64,000 nucleotides of DNA from Dyadobacter pollutisoli (GTDB taxonomy: Bacteria; Bacteroidota; Bacteroidia; Cytophagales; Spirosomataceae), in NCBI RefSeq assembly GCF_026625565.1, contig NZ_CP112998.1, positions 3,536,501-3,600,500 of the forward strand, read 5' to 3'. The position numbers and the translations under genes are program-made. Below, in pieces: positions 1-8,736 of the stretch. Numbering within the stretch: position 1 is the first letter of the stretch; every line of letters begins with the position of its first letter. The notes under the pieces were generated by a model. That model saw only the letters and a program-made list of their open reading frames with translations, was not told where the DNA came from and did no database searches.

Positions 1-111
1 CTCTTTTACGCCGGCCAGCTGACCGTTCCCGGCCCGGGTGTCCCGCCGTCCATTATATCAGGAAGAATTGCAGCCAACGAAGTACTTAAATTCCTAAAAG
101 ATAAATCATGA
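1..111 (+). CDS. crtI: Phytoene desaturase CrtI, C-terminal end only
   Basis: The window opens inside a reading frame giving 36 residues before TGA at 109-111. The peptide contains YAGQLTVPGPGVPPSIISG, which resembles the C-terminal FAD-binding end of bacterial CrtI-type phytoene desaturases, followed by a short tail. CrtI converts phytoene to lycopene by successive desaturations at the membrane. Its stop overlaps the next start as ATGA, so it is translationally coupled to crtB, which fits the usual crtI-crtB order. The rest of the gene lies left of the window. Confidence 0.85.
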   Translation, partial: LFYAGQLTVPGPGVPPSIISGRIAANEVLKFLKDKS

Positions 112-944
112 AAGCGCTTTTCGATCATTTATCGGCCACTTGCAGCAAAAAGACGACACAACTTTACAGCACCTCTTTTTCGCTGGGGATCTACTTTCTT
201 AAACCCGCATTTCACGAACCCATTTATGGAATTTACGGATTTGTCAGACTGGCTGATGAAATCGTGGATAGCTTTCACGATTATAATAAGGATTTCCTGA
301 TCAACAAACTGCGAAATGACACCATTGATGCGATTGCCGACAGGATCAGCATTAATCCTATACTAAACAGTTTCCAGCATGTGGTGCACGCTTACAACAT
401 TGAATGGAGCCTCGTCGATACTTTTCTGAAAAGTATGGAAATGGATCTGAACCAGAAAGAACACACTCCCGATTCTTACAACGAGTACATATTGGGATCA
501 GCCGAAGTGGTGGGTTTAATGTGTTTGAGAGTTTTTACTGAGGGCGACAGTCACCTGTTCGACGAGCTTAAACCTTATGCTATGAAACTCGGTGCAGCAT
601 TTCAAAAAGTCAATTTCCTCCGTGACTTAAAGGCCGACTATCAAAATCTTGGACGCACCTATTTCCCAGGTGTTAACTTCGATCATTTTTCCAAAGCAGA
701 TAAAGAAAACATTCAACGTGAAATCGAGGAAGATTTCAAACTGGCATTGGTGGGCATTAAAGGTTTACCGACTGGTTCGCGCCGGGGCGTTTACCTGGCT
801 TACTATTATTACAAAAAATTGTATCTGCGGATCAAAGAGACGCCTCCCGATAAAGTGATGAACGCCAGGATCAGAATACCGGATTATAATAAAATTGGAT
901 TAATGTTTCGCTCACTGCTAAGGCATCAGTTTGACCTTTTATGA
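108..944 (+). CDS. crtB: Phytoene/squalene synthase family protein CrtB
   Basis: This 278-residue protein would condense two geranylgeranyl diphosphates to phytoene, the first committed carotenoid step. Both Asp-rich metal-diphosphate motifs are visible: DEIVDSFHD near residues 50-58 and NFLRDLKAD near 169-177, followed by the family's GRTYFP. The length is normal for bacterial CrtB. The ATG overlaps the crtI stop. A squalene synthase is possible from the fold alone, but the crtI, idi, crtZ and crtY context makes phytoene synthase much more likely. Confidence 0.93.
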   Translation: MKALFDHLSATCSKKTTQLYSTSFSLGIYFLKPAFHEPIYGIYGFVRLADEIVDSFHDYNKDFLINKLRNDTIDAIADRISINPILNSFQHVVHAYNIEWSLVDTFLKSMEMDLNQKEHTPDSYNEYILGSAEVVGLMCLRVFTEGDSHLFDELKPYAMKLGAAFQKVNFLRDLKADYQNLGRTYFPGVNFDHFSKADKENIQREIEEDFKLALVGIKGLPTGSRRGVYLAYYYYKKLYLRIKETPPDKVMNARIRIPDYNKIGLMFRSLLRHQFDLL

Positions 945-1015
945 CGTTTTTTTGTTGTACTGATTACTAATGCCATTGTTTGGGCTATTAGCCATTAAAC
1001 CCACATCATTATTAT

Positions 1016-1537
1016 ATGAACGATCAAGTAGTCCTGGTGAACGAACATGATGTCGAGATTGGGCTCATGCCTAAGCTGGAAGCGCATCAAAAAGGTGCGC
1101 TGCATCGCGCATTTTCTGTTTTTATTTTCAATTCGAAAGGCGAAATGTTGCTGCAACAGAGAGCGTTCGGCAAATATCACTCCGAAGGCCTGTGGTCCAA
1201 TACCTGTTGCAGCCACCCACTTCCCAACGAGTCGGCACATCATGGCGCGGTGAGACGTTTGCATGAAGAAATGGGCATCCATGCCGATCTGCGCTTTCTT
1301 TTCAGCTTCCAATATCGTGTCAATCTTGAAAATGGACTAACGGAGAACGAGTTAGACCACGTTTACTGGGGTATTTCGGACGCAAAACCTGAAATCAATA
1401 CAACCGAAGTCAGCAATTTCAGGTACATGAAAATTCAGGACATCAAGGCGGGTATGGCTGCCCATCCCGCTCAGTATACCGAATGGTTTAAGATATGCCT
1501 GGCCGAGGTGGAAGACAAGATCAAGCTGCGTTCGTAG
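1016..1537 (+). CDS. idi: Isopentenyl-diphosphate delta-isomerase, type I (Nudix)
   Basis: The 173-residue protein interconverts IPP and DMAPP and so primes isoprenoid synthesis. The catalytic Cys lies in SNTCCSHP (about residues 61-67), the Nudix-like helix is RRLHEEMGI (80-88), and the second catalytic acid lies in NELDHVYWG (111-119). The length matches the E. coli enzyme. It sits 71 bp after crtB and 38 bp before crtZ on the same strand, so it probably belongs to the carotenoid operon. The same pool could feed the prenyltransferase encoded on the other strand from 6514. Confidence 0.93.
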   Translation: MNDQVVLVNEHDVEIGLMPKLEAHQKGALHRAFSVFIFNSKGEMLLQQRAFGKYHSEGLWSNTCCSHPLPNESAHHGAVRRLHEEMGIHADLRFLFSFQYRVNLENGLTENELDHVYWGISDAKPEINTTEVSNFRYMKIQDIKAGMAAHPAQYTEWFKICLAEVEDKIKLRS

Positions 1538-1575
1538 CTAATTTCAAAACTTAAAACAGCGATTCTACACATTCT

Positions 1576-2049
1576 ATGACTCCCTGGATCAGCAATACAT
1601 TAACTGTCCTGGCCGCTTTTGTTGGAATGGAATGCGTGGCCTGGATCGCACACAAATACCTTATGCACGGCTTTTTGTGGTTTCTTCATCACGATCACCA
1701 CCAGCGTGACGACGGCGATTTCTTTGAAAAAAATGATTATTTCTTTGTGATTTTCGCAACTCCGGGGATCCTCGGGCTGCTACTGGGGATCAATCAGGGT
1801 TTCAATTACCTGTTCTGGATTGGGTTGGGCATCACGATTTATGGCTTTACTTACTTTTTAGTCCATGATATTTTCATTCACCAGCGTTTCAAAATATTCC
1901 GAAATACAGATTCCGTGTATTTAAAGGCGATCCGCAGAGCACATAAAATGCATCACAAGCATTTGGGCAAGCATCAGGGAGAGTGTTTTGGAATGTTGTG
2001 GGTACCGCTGAAATATTTCCGCGAGGCGAAAAATTCAACAGCCAAATGA
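1576..2049 (+). CDS. crtZ: Beta-carotene hydroxylase CrtZ (fatty acid hydroxylase superfamily)
   Basis: This 157-residue membrane di-iron hydroxylase would hydroxylate beta-carotene rings to give zeaxanthin. It carries the expected histidine clusters: HKYLMH (26-31), HHDHH (38-42), HDIFIHQ, and HKMHHKH near the C-terminus, separated by hydrophobic segments. Size and motif order fit bacterial CrtZ. The TGA at 2047-2049 overlaps the ATG of the lycopene cyclase (ATGA), so the two are probably co-translated. Confidence 0.92.
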   Translation: MTPWISNTLTVLAAFVGMECVAWIAHKYLMHGFLWFLHHDHHQRDDGDFFEKNDYFFVIFATPGILGLLLGINQGFNYLFWIGLGITIYGFTYFLVHDIFIHQRFKIFRNTDSVYLKAIRRAHKMHHKHLGKHQGECFGMLWVPLKYFREAKNSTAK

Positions 2050-2786
2050 ATTACTTATACCTGATCGTTGATCTCGCGGCCATTTCTGTTCCGTTGCTGT
2101 TTTCGTTCCACCCCAGGATTGCTCTTTACAAAAAGTGGCATCTGTTATGGCCGGCGATCCTGCTCTCGACCATCCCGTTTGTAATCTGGGACAGCATTTT
2201 CACACAGATAGGTGTTTGGGGATTTACACCTAAATATTTGACAGGCCATTATCTCTTCCACCTTCCAGTGGAGGAAATTCTGTTCTTTATCTGCATTCCC
2301 TATGCCTGTTTGTTTACCTATTACTGCTTCCGGATCTACTACGGGGTGAATTATCGTCTTAAATCTGAGCCAGCTATAACCGGGTTGTTCCTTGCTTCAT
2401 GTATTTTCCTGGCTATAACCTGTTTCGACCGCTACTACACGTCTTATACAGCAGCAGGGCTCACTATTTTTCTGTTATTTCTAAAATTGATAGTGAAAGC
2501 CAAATGGCTGAGCTTGTTCTACTTCTCGCATTTGTTTCTGCTCATTCCCTTTTTCATAGTGAATGGTATCCTGACTGGTACCGGACTGGACGAACCCATT
2601 GTCTGGTATAACAATGCAGAAAACATTGGGATAAGATTGCTGACTATTCCCTTCGAAGATATTTTTTACGGAATGCTGATGCTACTTCTGAACACTTTTC
2701 TCTTTGAATTTTTTCTTGAAAAATCTTCTCTACCAGCCGATTCAGAAGTGATCGCCGTGGGTAAGCGCGATCAGTCTGTTCATTAA
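2046..2786 (+). CDS. crtY: Lycopene cyclase, CrtYcd-type fused domains
   Basis: I chose the ATG at 2046, which overlaps the crtZ stop; an earlier in-frame start at 1983 lies inside crtZ and is unlikely. The 246-residue product is almost entirely hydrophobic. It has two repeated halves with the family's acidic signatures, PVEEILFF (about 74-81) and PFEDIFYG near residue 200, as in CrtYc/CrtYd heterodimeric and CarR-type cyclases rather than FAD-type CrtY. It would cyclise lycopene to beta-carotene for CrtZ. Its 3' end overlaps the convergent flavoprotein gene by 45 bp. Confidence 0.86.
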   Translation: MNYLYLIVDLAAISVPLLFSFHPRIALYKKWHLLWPAILLSTIPFVIWDSIFTQIGVWGFTPKYLTGHYLFHLPVEEILFFICIPYACLFTYYCFRIYYGVNYRLKSEPAITGLFLASCIFLAITCFDRYYTSYTAAGLTIFLLFLKLIVKAKWLSLFYFSHLFLLIPFFIVNGILTGTGLDEPIVWYNNAENIGIRLLTIPFEDIFYGMLMLLLNTFLFEFFLEKSSLPADSEVIAVGKRDQSVH

Positions 2787-3890
2787 TCCTGGCGTTTTAC
2801 TTAAAAATCTCAGTGCCAGATCTGTGGTGTTTCTTTTGCCCAACAGGTTTTGAAGGTAGTACCCAGCCGTAATTCTTCTGCTAAAAGCTTCATTCCAGGC
2901 GCGATGGTAATTCTCGACTGCACGCTGCTTGCTTTGCTTTTTAGCAAAATAGGGAACCAGTTCGTTAGCCAGCAGTTTCGACGCGCGCATTCCCATACTC
3001 ATTCCGTTTCCACAAAGCGGCGTGATAGAGCCGGCTGCATCGCCCAAAAGGAATATACCATTCGTGTCTGTACGTTTTCTTTCAAACTGCACATTACTGA
3101 TAGCCAGCGGATTGGGATCAATAAATTCGGATTCGGTAAAATATTTTTCAAGAAAAGGATTTCTGAAAAGTACATTACCCTCCATCGTTTTGATATCCTT
3201 GCCATTTTCCCGCAGATTCTGGGCGGTGGTCAGGTAGCATAGGCAGTATTGATCACTATCCACCCTGGAAACCCCGCAATAGCCGTCCTTGAAATTATGT
3301 AGTTCAATGCGATTGGCTGGCAAATCCGTTTTGATATGATATTTCACACCAATAAAATTAGCCGAACCAGCTGACTGGTGAAGACTCAGATCGTTTTGGG
3401 CCAGAAACTGCGGTGTATATTTTCCGTAGCTGCCGCAAACAATTTCAGCGGTATAACACCCTTGGTTACTATCAATATTATAGTCTCCCTTTTCCGCCGT
3501 ATTAACGCCAGTCACCCGGCAGTTTTGCAGAATGGTTACTCCTTTTTCAGCCGCGATCCGGGACAAGAAACCGTCCAGACTATACCTGCTGATCCCAAAT
3601 CCGCCCATTTGTAGCGCAGCATTCAGCATAAAACCTTTTTCACTGCTAACCCCTAACTGATTGATAATTGGCAGATTAAGATCCTCAAAAGGCAAACCCA
3701 GACTCCCAAGAAAGTGATGACTTTCCATCGAAATATATTCCCCGCAGACTTTATGAAATGGGTATTGATTTTTTTCGAACAATACAACGGATACACCCTG
3801 GTCGGCCAGTTGTATCGACAGGCACAACCCTGCCAGACCGCCTCCAATGATGGCGCATTCGTAGGTTCTAGCTTGCGTTTCCATATACAA
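2742..3890 (-). CDS. FAD-dependent oxidoreductase (geranylgeranyl-reductase/aromatic hydroxylase-like)
   Basis: The 382-residue flavoprotein starts with a Rossmann dinucleotide site, IIGGGLAGLCLS (about 14-25), and has the second FAD motif GDAAGSITPLCGNGM in its last third, typical of the p-hydroxybenzoate hydroxylase/GGR superfamily. An alternative ATG lies two codons in. It is the last gene of a three-gene minus-strand cassette, overlapping the methyltransferase by 23 bp. In Streptomyces griseus, SrsA (type III PKS), SrsB (methyltransferase) and SrsC (flavoprotein hydroxylase) make phenolic-lipid quinones. By analogy this enzyme may hydroxylate the polyketide-derived ring; a prenyl-chain reductase is the main alternative. 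Confidence 0.8.
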   Translation of the reverse strand: MYMETQARTYECAIIGGGLAGLCLSIQLADQGVSVVLFEKNQYPFHKVCGEYISMESHHFLGSLGLPFEDLNLPIINQLGVSSEKGFMLNAALQMGGFGISRYSLDGFLSRIAAEKGVTILQNCRVTGVNTAEKGDYNIDSNQGCYTAEIVCGSYGKYTPQFLAQNDLSLHQSAGSANFIGVKYHIKTDLPANRIELHNFKDGYCGVSRVDSDQYCLCYLTTAQNLRENGKDIKTMEGNVLFRNPFLEKYFTESEFIDPNPLAISNVQFERKRTDTNGIFLLGDAAGSITPLCGNGMSMGMRASKLLANELVPYFAKKQSKQRAVENYHRAWNEAFSRRITAGYYLQNLLGKRNTTDLALRFLSKTPGLMNRLIALTHGDHF

Positions 3891-4563
3891 TTACCTCATG
3901 CCTGAATGCCCATTTGTTACGTACCGAGTACTTTTCAGCCCCCGCCTTTTGCAGAATATCCAGCCACTCCACTCTTTTGAAGCCACGCAAAACAGATAAC
4001 GGAGCATCGTTTTTCACCAGATAGGACTTGGAAAAGAGACGCGTCAGCCACTTAATTGAATAATAGGCCAATGGATTGCGTTCCAGATCATTGATGACCA
4101 GAATAGCTTTGTTTTTTAAGGCAAAATTCACCAGATCAACAAGTTGAAATTCGGTGAGGTGGTGGCAGAACAAGCACGCATGAATGATATCAGCGTGTTG
4201 TAAATGATCAAATACATTCCGATAGTCATCACAAATTAGCCGAACGGGCTCACTACCAAGATTTTTCTCCGCATATTCAATGCAAACGGGCTTGATATCA
4301 ACGCCGTAAAGTTCCAGTTCAAATCCCGCGGCTTTGTTCCAAACATTAATACGTTTCAGCGTATCCCCGCCCCCACAGCCAATGTCAACGACGATATAGC
4401 GCCTGTCTTTTTGAAAAACCCTTTTTAAAGCCGCGAATGAAATGTTGTAGCCTCCCAGCCAGTGATTGATAAAATCCAGTTCTTTCAGGTTCCGGTAAAG
4501 GTCAGCCGGCGGAATTTCTTCCTGATCCAGCAGTTCCTTTTCGTTGCTCCGGAAACTAAACAT
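3868..4563 (-). CDS. SAM-dependent class I methyltransferase
   Basis: I chose the ATG at 4563, eight bases inside the end of the synthase gene, over a TTG at 4584. The 231-residue product carries the SAM-binding motif I, VVDIGCGGGD (about 58-67), and an acidic loop LYGVDIKP further on. It lies between the UbiA/type III PKS fusion and the flavoprotein with overlaps at both ends, so the three are almost certainly one operon. The likely substrate is the phenolic product of the synthase, as for SrsB; this is inferred from context. Confidence 0.83.
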   Translation of the reverse strand: MFSFRSNEKELLDQEEIPPADLYRNLKELDFINHWLGGYNISFAALKRVFQKDRRYIVVDIGCGGGDTLKRINVWNKAAGFELELYGVDIKPVCIEYAEKNLGSEPVRLICDDYRNVFDHLQHADIIHACLFCHHLTEFQLVDLVNFALKNKAILVINDLERNPLAYYSIKWLTRLFSKSYLVKNDAPLSVLRGFKRVEWLDILQKAGAEKYSVRNKWAFRHEVIVYGNAS

Positions 4564-6514
4564 ATTGCATCTGCATGGTTTCAATACTTAGCCCGGGGCC
4601 AAAGGCGGCTGCAAATAACTTATTGCCCCTGTTTTCAAGTTTGGCCTTTTCCAAAACCTCTTTTAAAACAAAAAGTACAGTCGGCGAAGACATGTTACCG
4701 TAGTTTTTCAGGACATTGTAGGTCGGGGCCAAAAAGCATTTATCGAGCTCCAATGCAGCGGCAAAATCATCGACGATCCGTTTTCCGCCCGGATGTACCG
4801 CCCAATGATTATAATCATCCGGCTTTAAACCAACCGATTGCAGCATGGGTTTAATATTTTTCCGGATCAAATCAGGCACATAGGACGACAGGTTCATGAT
4901 AAAGCCCGTCTCTGATAAGCGCCAAGCCATGTCAGAATATCCGTTATGCAGGATCATCGAGTTAAACGAATTGATCTTTACATGATGCAAATAGTTGCCT
5001 GCGGGTTTAGAAGTAACGAGTACCGAGGCTGCGCCATCCCCGAAAATCAAATTAGAAAGCAGGTAATCGTCATTATATTGTTTCTGAAAATGAATGGAGC
5101 AAAGTTCTGTGCAAACAATCAGGACTTTGGCATCCGGCTCGCTTTTGCAAATCGCATCGGCGTTTTTCAATGCAATAATCGCCGCATTGCAGCCCATAAA
5201 ATTAACGGAACTACGCTGGATAGTAGGATTTAAATCAAGCTCCCTCATGAGTTCGACATCCAGGCCAGGTGCAAACAAGCCCGTACAAGTAACCGTGATC
5301 AGGTGAGTAATATCCTTTTTGATGTCCTCGAAACCCCCTATTTTTTCAATAGCGGCTTTCGAAAGTTTAGTAGCATGTTGCTGATACAACTGCATTCGCT
5401 GCGTCAGGCTCGGTTCGGGCAGAAGCGAGGCAGTCTTGTTAAAAAAAGTATATTCTTCCGGTTCTTTATCAAAATCAGGGATCACAGAATATCTCGTATC
5501 AATCCCGGTTTTCCCGGCGACTATCCTGATCTTCCTTTTATTCGTTAGATCGTCCGTTGATTTCAGGTAAAAAGCGGTGAGGCTTTCCTGTGAATACGCG
5601 TAGTCGGGAACGGCTGTCTCAATAGCTGCTAGGTAACTCAAAGGGTTTCTGTTAATGATAATAAGAACTATGAAACAACTGTTCATGCAAATTGCCGCTA
5701 TCCAGTTCATCCGCATGGTGTTCCGGAAATTGGCCTGGCCGGTGTCTTTTTTGACCAGATAAAACCAGTAGCCAAAATAAACTACAATCGGCACAAAGAA
5801 CACCTGGATAATGTAAAAAATCATTCCAAGGTCCCTGGACGTAAAATACAAATAATAAAACACATTGCAGAGTGCGAACATCAATGCCGTGAACAGAAAA
5901 GTCCCGATATATCCGAGTTTATAACTCAATGTCGTAATCCCGTCCTTCAGGTCCTGCCGGTGCTGGTATACCTGCGTGAGCGGATATGCGCCCGCGATCT
6001 GGAAAGAGCAACCGAGCAGCACGTATATATTCTCCGGGTTCAATACCAATGCATTTCCGGAAATACCTGCGATCGACATGTAATAAGTAAACGCTCCCTG
6101 AAAAATGACAACGGTCAAAAAACCGATTACCGGGTATTTTTTCAATCTGATCTGCCGCGAACTATATGCCCTTGAAGCTGCAATGTATAGGACCAGACAA
6201 CCTGCAAACAATGTATTTACGAAAATAAGAGCCAGAAAGGTTGCGGCGATGTCCAGAAAAAGCGTGAGATAAAAAAGGTGAATGGTTGGTGCAGGAGGCT
6301 TTTCGAGTCCTCCAATGCTCTCCTCATCCCGGTCAATGTAGCTATTGTAGCCATTGCTGGCGGGATAGATGAGTAAATGGATGATCAGAAAGGAAAATAG
6401 TGCCTGATGATGCATCACCGTTTCTGCCTGACTATAAGCAAACAAAAACAGCGGCAGCAGAAAAAACGAGAATGGTATTCTCAGAAGTTTGATTGTATTG
6501 CCAGGCTTGAACAT
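4556..6514 (-). CDS. UbiA-family prenyltransferase fused to type III polyketide synthase
   Basis: One uninterrupted 652-codon frame joins two enzymes. Residues 1 to about 290 are a polytopic UbiA-like domain with both Asp motifs: N57/D61/D63 in NSYIDRDEE, and D188/D191 in QDLKDG. Residues from about 325 to 652 are a chalcone-synthase-like type III PKS with an apparently intact Cys-His-Asn triad: C442 in GCNAAI, H574 in WAVHPGGK, N607 in NYGNMSSP, plus FGDGAAS near 491. The linker is about 35 residues. A membrane-tethered synthase could pass a resorcinol- or pyrone-like product to the prenyltransferase; downstream genes would methylate and oxidise it. The exact product is not predictable from sequence. 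Confidence 0.88.
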   Translation of the reverse strand: MFKPGNTIKLLRIPFSFFLLPLFLFAYSQAETVMHHQALFSFLIIHLLIYPASNGYNSYIDRDEESIGGLEKPPAPTIHLFYLTLFLDIAATFLALIFVNTLFAGCLVLYIAASRAYSSRQIRLKKYPVIGFLTVVIFQGAFTYYMSIAGISGNALVLNPENIYVLLGCSFQIAGAYPLTQVYQHRQDLKDGITTLSYKLGYIGTFLFTALMFALCNVFYYLYFTSRDLGMIFYIIQVFFVPIVVYFGYWFYLVKKDTGQANFRNTMRMNWIAAICMNSCFIVLIIINRNPLSYLAAIETAVPDYAYSQESLTAFYLKSTDDLTNKRKIRIVAGKTGIDTRYSVIPDFDKEPEEYTFFNKTASLLPEPSLTQRMQLYQQHATKLSKAAIEKIGGFEDIKKDITHLITVTCTGLFAPGLDVELMRELDLNPTIQRSSVNFMGCNAAIIALKNADAICKSEPDAKVLIVCTELCSIHFQKQYNDDYLLSNLIFGDGAASVLVTSKPAGNYLHHVKINSFNSMILHNGYSDMAWRLSETGFIMNLSSYVPDLIRKNIKPMLQSVGLKPDDYNHWAVHPGGKRIVDDFAAALELDKCFLAPTYNVLKNYGNMSSPTVLFVLKEVLEKAKLENRGNKLFAAAFGPGLSIETMQMQYV

Positions 6515-6617
6515 GCCCCCAATTTAGTCAGAAAAGGTCGTTGAACGCGGGGAAGTCTGTCAATTAATATTTTACAGTGGTTTTAAGTTTAGGAGTTATC
6601 ATTGGCGAGAATTCAAC

Positions 6618-6655
6618 AAAAAAAATGTGCATCAACATCGCTGTTTAATGCACAT
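6618..6655 (-). terminator. Rho-independent terminator for the lipoprotein gene
   Basis: On the minus strand the arms ATGTGCAT and ATGCACAT form a perfect 8-bp stem, followed by a run of eight T. It begins 30 bp after the stop of the lipoprotein gene and lies well before the divergent-side start at 6514, so it should separate the two units. Confidence 0.75.
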
Positions 6656-6684
6656 CCGTTATTTTTAAAAAGTAACACTCCCTC

Positions 6685-7143
6685 TCATTCTTGTGCAAAA
6701 GACACACTTTTAACCTCTCCAAAAACTACGCTTCCGTTACTCAACATTGCGTAAGCCCGGTAAGAGAACATGATCACTGGTTCTACTGGCGCAAAAAGAA
6801 GGCCAGGCCCGCCTCTGAATTTCTGATTTAGATCAGCAGGAGATGCGATAATAAGTTTGACACTATTATTCATGGTTGGAGTGGCTACCAAAGAGCCATG
6901 AACGAAAATCACTCCATACTCGGTGATAGGAATGTTACCCAGGTTCTCAAACTGCACCCCAAAATTACTAACCTCTGCACCTGTTTGTCCAATGCTTCTA
7001 AAGGCATCCAAGGTTTTGATTTGCGCAGGAACTGGATTGGTAGGTACTACGTGATCTGCACAGGAAAAACTGAACAGCAGTAGTGAAAGAAAACTCAAAC
7101 ATGAGATAATGGAAAGTCTGAGCATAGAAAACCGGTTTACCAT
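6685..7143 (-). CDS. Small predicted lipoprotein of unknown function
   Basis: I chose the ATG at 7143; a TTG at 7176 would add residues before the signal, and an ATG at 7125 is also possible. The 152-residue product has a long hydrophobic signal ending LLFSFSC, a lipobox-like site, followed by an Asn/Pro-rich linker. The remainder is predicted beta-rich with a GxxNxxSVKLII-like stretch, and may be a small Ig-like domain. It is monocistronic, with a strong terminator behind it. I do not recognise the family. Confidence 0.65.
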   Translation of the reverse strand: MVNRFSMLRLSIISCLSFLSLLLFSFSCADHVVPTNPVPAQIKTLDAFRSIGQTGAEVSNFGVQFENLGNIPITEYGVIFVHGSLVATPTMNNSVKLIIASPADLNQKFRGGPGLLFAPVEPVIMFSYRAYAMLSNGSVVFGEVKSVSFAQE

Positions 7144-7413
7144 AAAAAATACATTTAGTTTGATTATTGATCGCAATAATAATCAAATGCATTTCCGACA
7201 AAAACCACGTTTACAGTTACTTAGCACTATAATTACCCTTCGGTAAGAATCAGTTATCGAAAGGAATATCCACAGGCTTGAATGTGATCAGAAGTTGCCA
7301 TCCACTCGGCATGATGCGTTTTCCTGAGCAATGGCATTGGATCATATTCTTGGGTACTCGAATTATTAAGTGACCCACTGAATGCCGGAGGAGCATCCCA
7401 AGACTAGCGAGTT

Positions 7414-8523
7414 TCACTTATAAATGTCTTTCAAATCCTTTTCAAAGAGCGTGTAAGGATCGTTGTAAAACTTCACAAAGTCGTCGGCACTGACCTGACC
7501 CGGAAAAGGCGCGTAAAAGTGCGTCGGGCTCTTGGCATCATTCCGCCATACCAGCACATAAGCCAGTGACATTTTCTCTGCTTTCAATGTTTTGAGAAGC
7601 GTTTCAGTCCACCAGGTGGGGTTCGGGATACTTTCGAGGCCGGTTTCCGTGAAAGCAGCGAGCTTTCCTGCCTTGATGGCATAATCTGAAACAATTTTCA
7701 GTTTCTTCAATCCGGCGGCCAGATTATACTTTCCATCCCTGCCAAAATCCCCGTAATTATCCATCCCTACCATATCAACCCATTCATTGCCAGGGTATCT
7801 CTCCAAAAACTCGGCTTCGGAATTGAATTTATTGTCCGGGGAAAATGCGTATATAAAATTGTGCACATTCAGGCTGTCACGCAGGTACGAAACAGTAAAC
7901 CGCCACACTGCGATGAAGTCCTCCCGCGAAGTATGACCCTTTCCCCACCAGAACCAGTCACCATCGAACTCATGATAGGGCCGGAAGATCATCGGAGCGA
8001 GCGTACCGTCGTTAGCTTTTACTGAATTGGCAAAATCAGCAACCGTTTTCAATATCTGCTTATAGTTTTCATGATGCGATCCGCCGGGCTTGATCAATGC
8101 CATTGAAGCCGTAGAAACAGAATCTTTCCAGTAAAATCCGCCACCTGACGCAGGATTGGAGAAATGCCAGGCAACTGTCGTGATACCGCCTCGGTTGTAA
8201 GTATCCACCACATTCTTACGCAACGCCTCCGCTGTTCGCACAATATCGGCATCCGGACGTCCCGATAACCCGCTGAAATCGATGCCAATAATCCCAGGAT
8301 GTGAGCCGGTTACCGATTTCACATCCGAGCGCTCTTCGTCACCCGACCAGCCGTGTCCATACTCGGTAGCATGCTGGTGGCCGAACACAATATGGTTCTT
8401 ACTCAATAGCATCAGATTTTTATAGAGCGCCTGCGTCTCCCGCGTCGCTTTTTTATCGATCTGCCCCACTGAAATATGAAATGATAACAAAAAGACCGCC
8501 AGGTAGTTTGCAAAATTTTTCAT
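7414..8523 (-). CDS. GH26 endo-beta-1,4-mannanase, secreted
   Basis: I chose the ATG at 8523, which puts a signal peptide (about residues 1-20) at the N-terminus; a GTG at 8532 is less likely. The 369-residue product shows GH26 features: the catalytic acid E185 in FRPYHEFDGDWFWWG, the nucleophile E293 in AFTETGLE, and the substrate-site segment FGHQHATEYGHGW. It should hydrolyse internal mannan bonds in the periplasm or outside the cell. No susCD pair is adjacent. The divergent lrp gene is 213 bp away. Confidence 0.9.
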   Translation of the reverse strand: MKNFANYLAVFLLSFHISVGQIDKKATRETQALYKNLMLLSKNHIVFGHQHATEYGHGWSGDEERSDVKSVTGSHPGIIGIDFSGLSGRPDADIVRTAEALRKNVVDTYNRGGITTVAWHFSNPASGGGFYWKDSVSTASMALIKPGGSHHENYKQILKTVADFANSVKANDGTLAPMIFRPYHEFDGDWFWWGKGHTSREDFIAVWRFTVSYLRDSLNVHNFIYAFSPDNKFNSEAEFLERYPGNEWVDMVGMDNYGDFGRDGKYNLAAGLKKLKIVSDYAIKAGKLAAFTETGLESIPNPTWWTETLLKTLKAEKMSLAYVLVWRNDAKSPTHFYAPFPGQVSADDFVKFYNDPYTLFEKDLKDIYK

Positions 8524-8736
8524 AGGTATCACGAAGTCGTTAAGTGCGTTGAATGTGAAAATATTTGCCTTTCAGAGGTAAAGTCGGTGCCGTTCAAAAT
8601 CTGTTCAAAAAATTTTTAGAAAAAAACTCCAAATGGCCGAACCTTTTAAGGTACCAGAATGTCTTACGTGAACATTATACATTATATATACACTAAAAAT
8701 GAATTTAATTCTGAATAATAATAACTTTACAGAATT

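Noticed and set aside
1983..2046. Earlier start for the lycopene cyclase at 1983
   Set aside because: It lies inside crtZ and adds 21 residues unlike the family; the ATG at 2046 overlaps the crtZ stop in the ATGA style used elsewhere in this operon.
7252..7400. Minus-strand protein-like string WDAPPAFSGSL...QACGYSFR ending near 7255, as a possible gene fragment
   Set aside because: No start codon, no recognisable family, a stop just upstream (TAG), and another frame of the same stretch is equally open; too weak to annotate.
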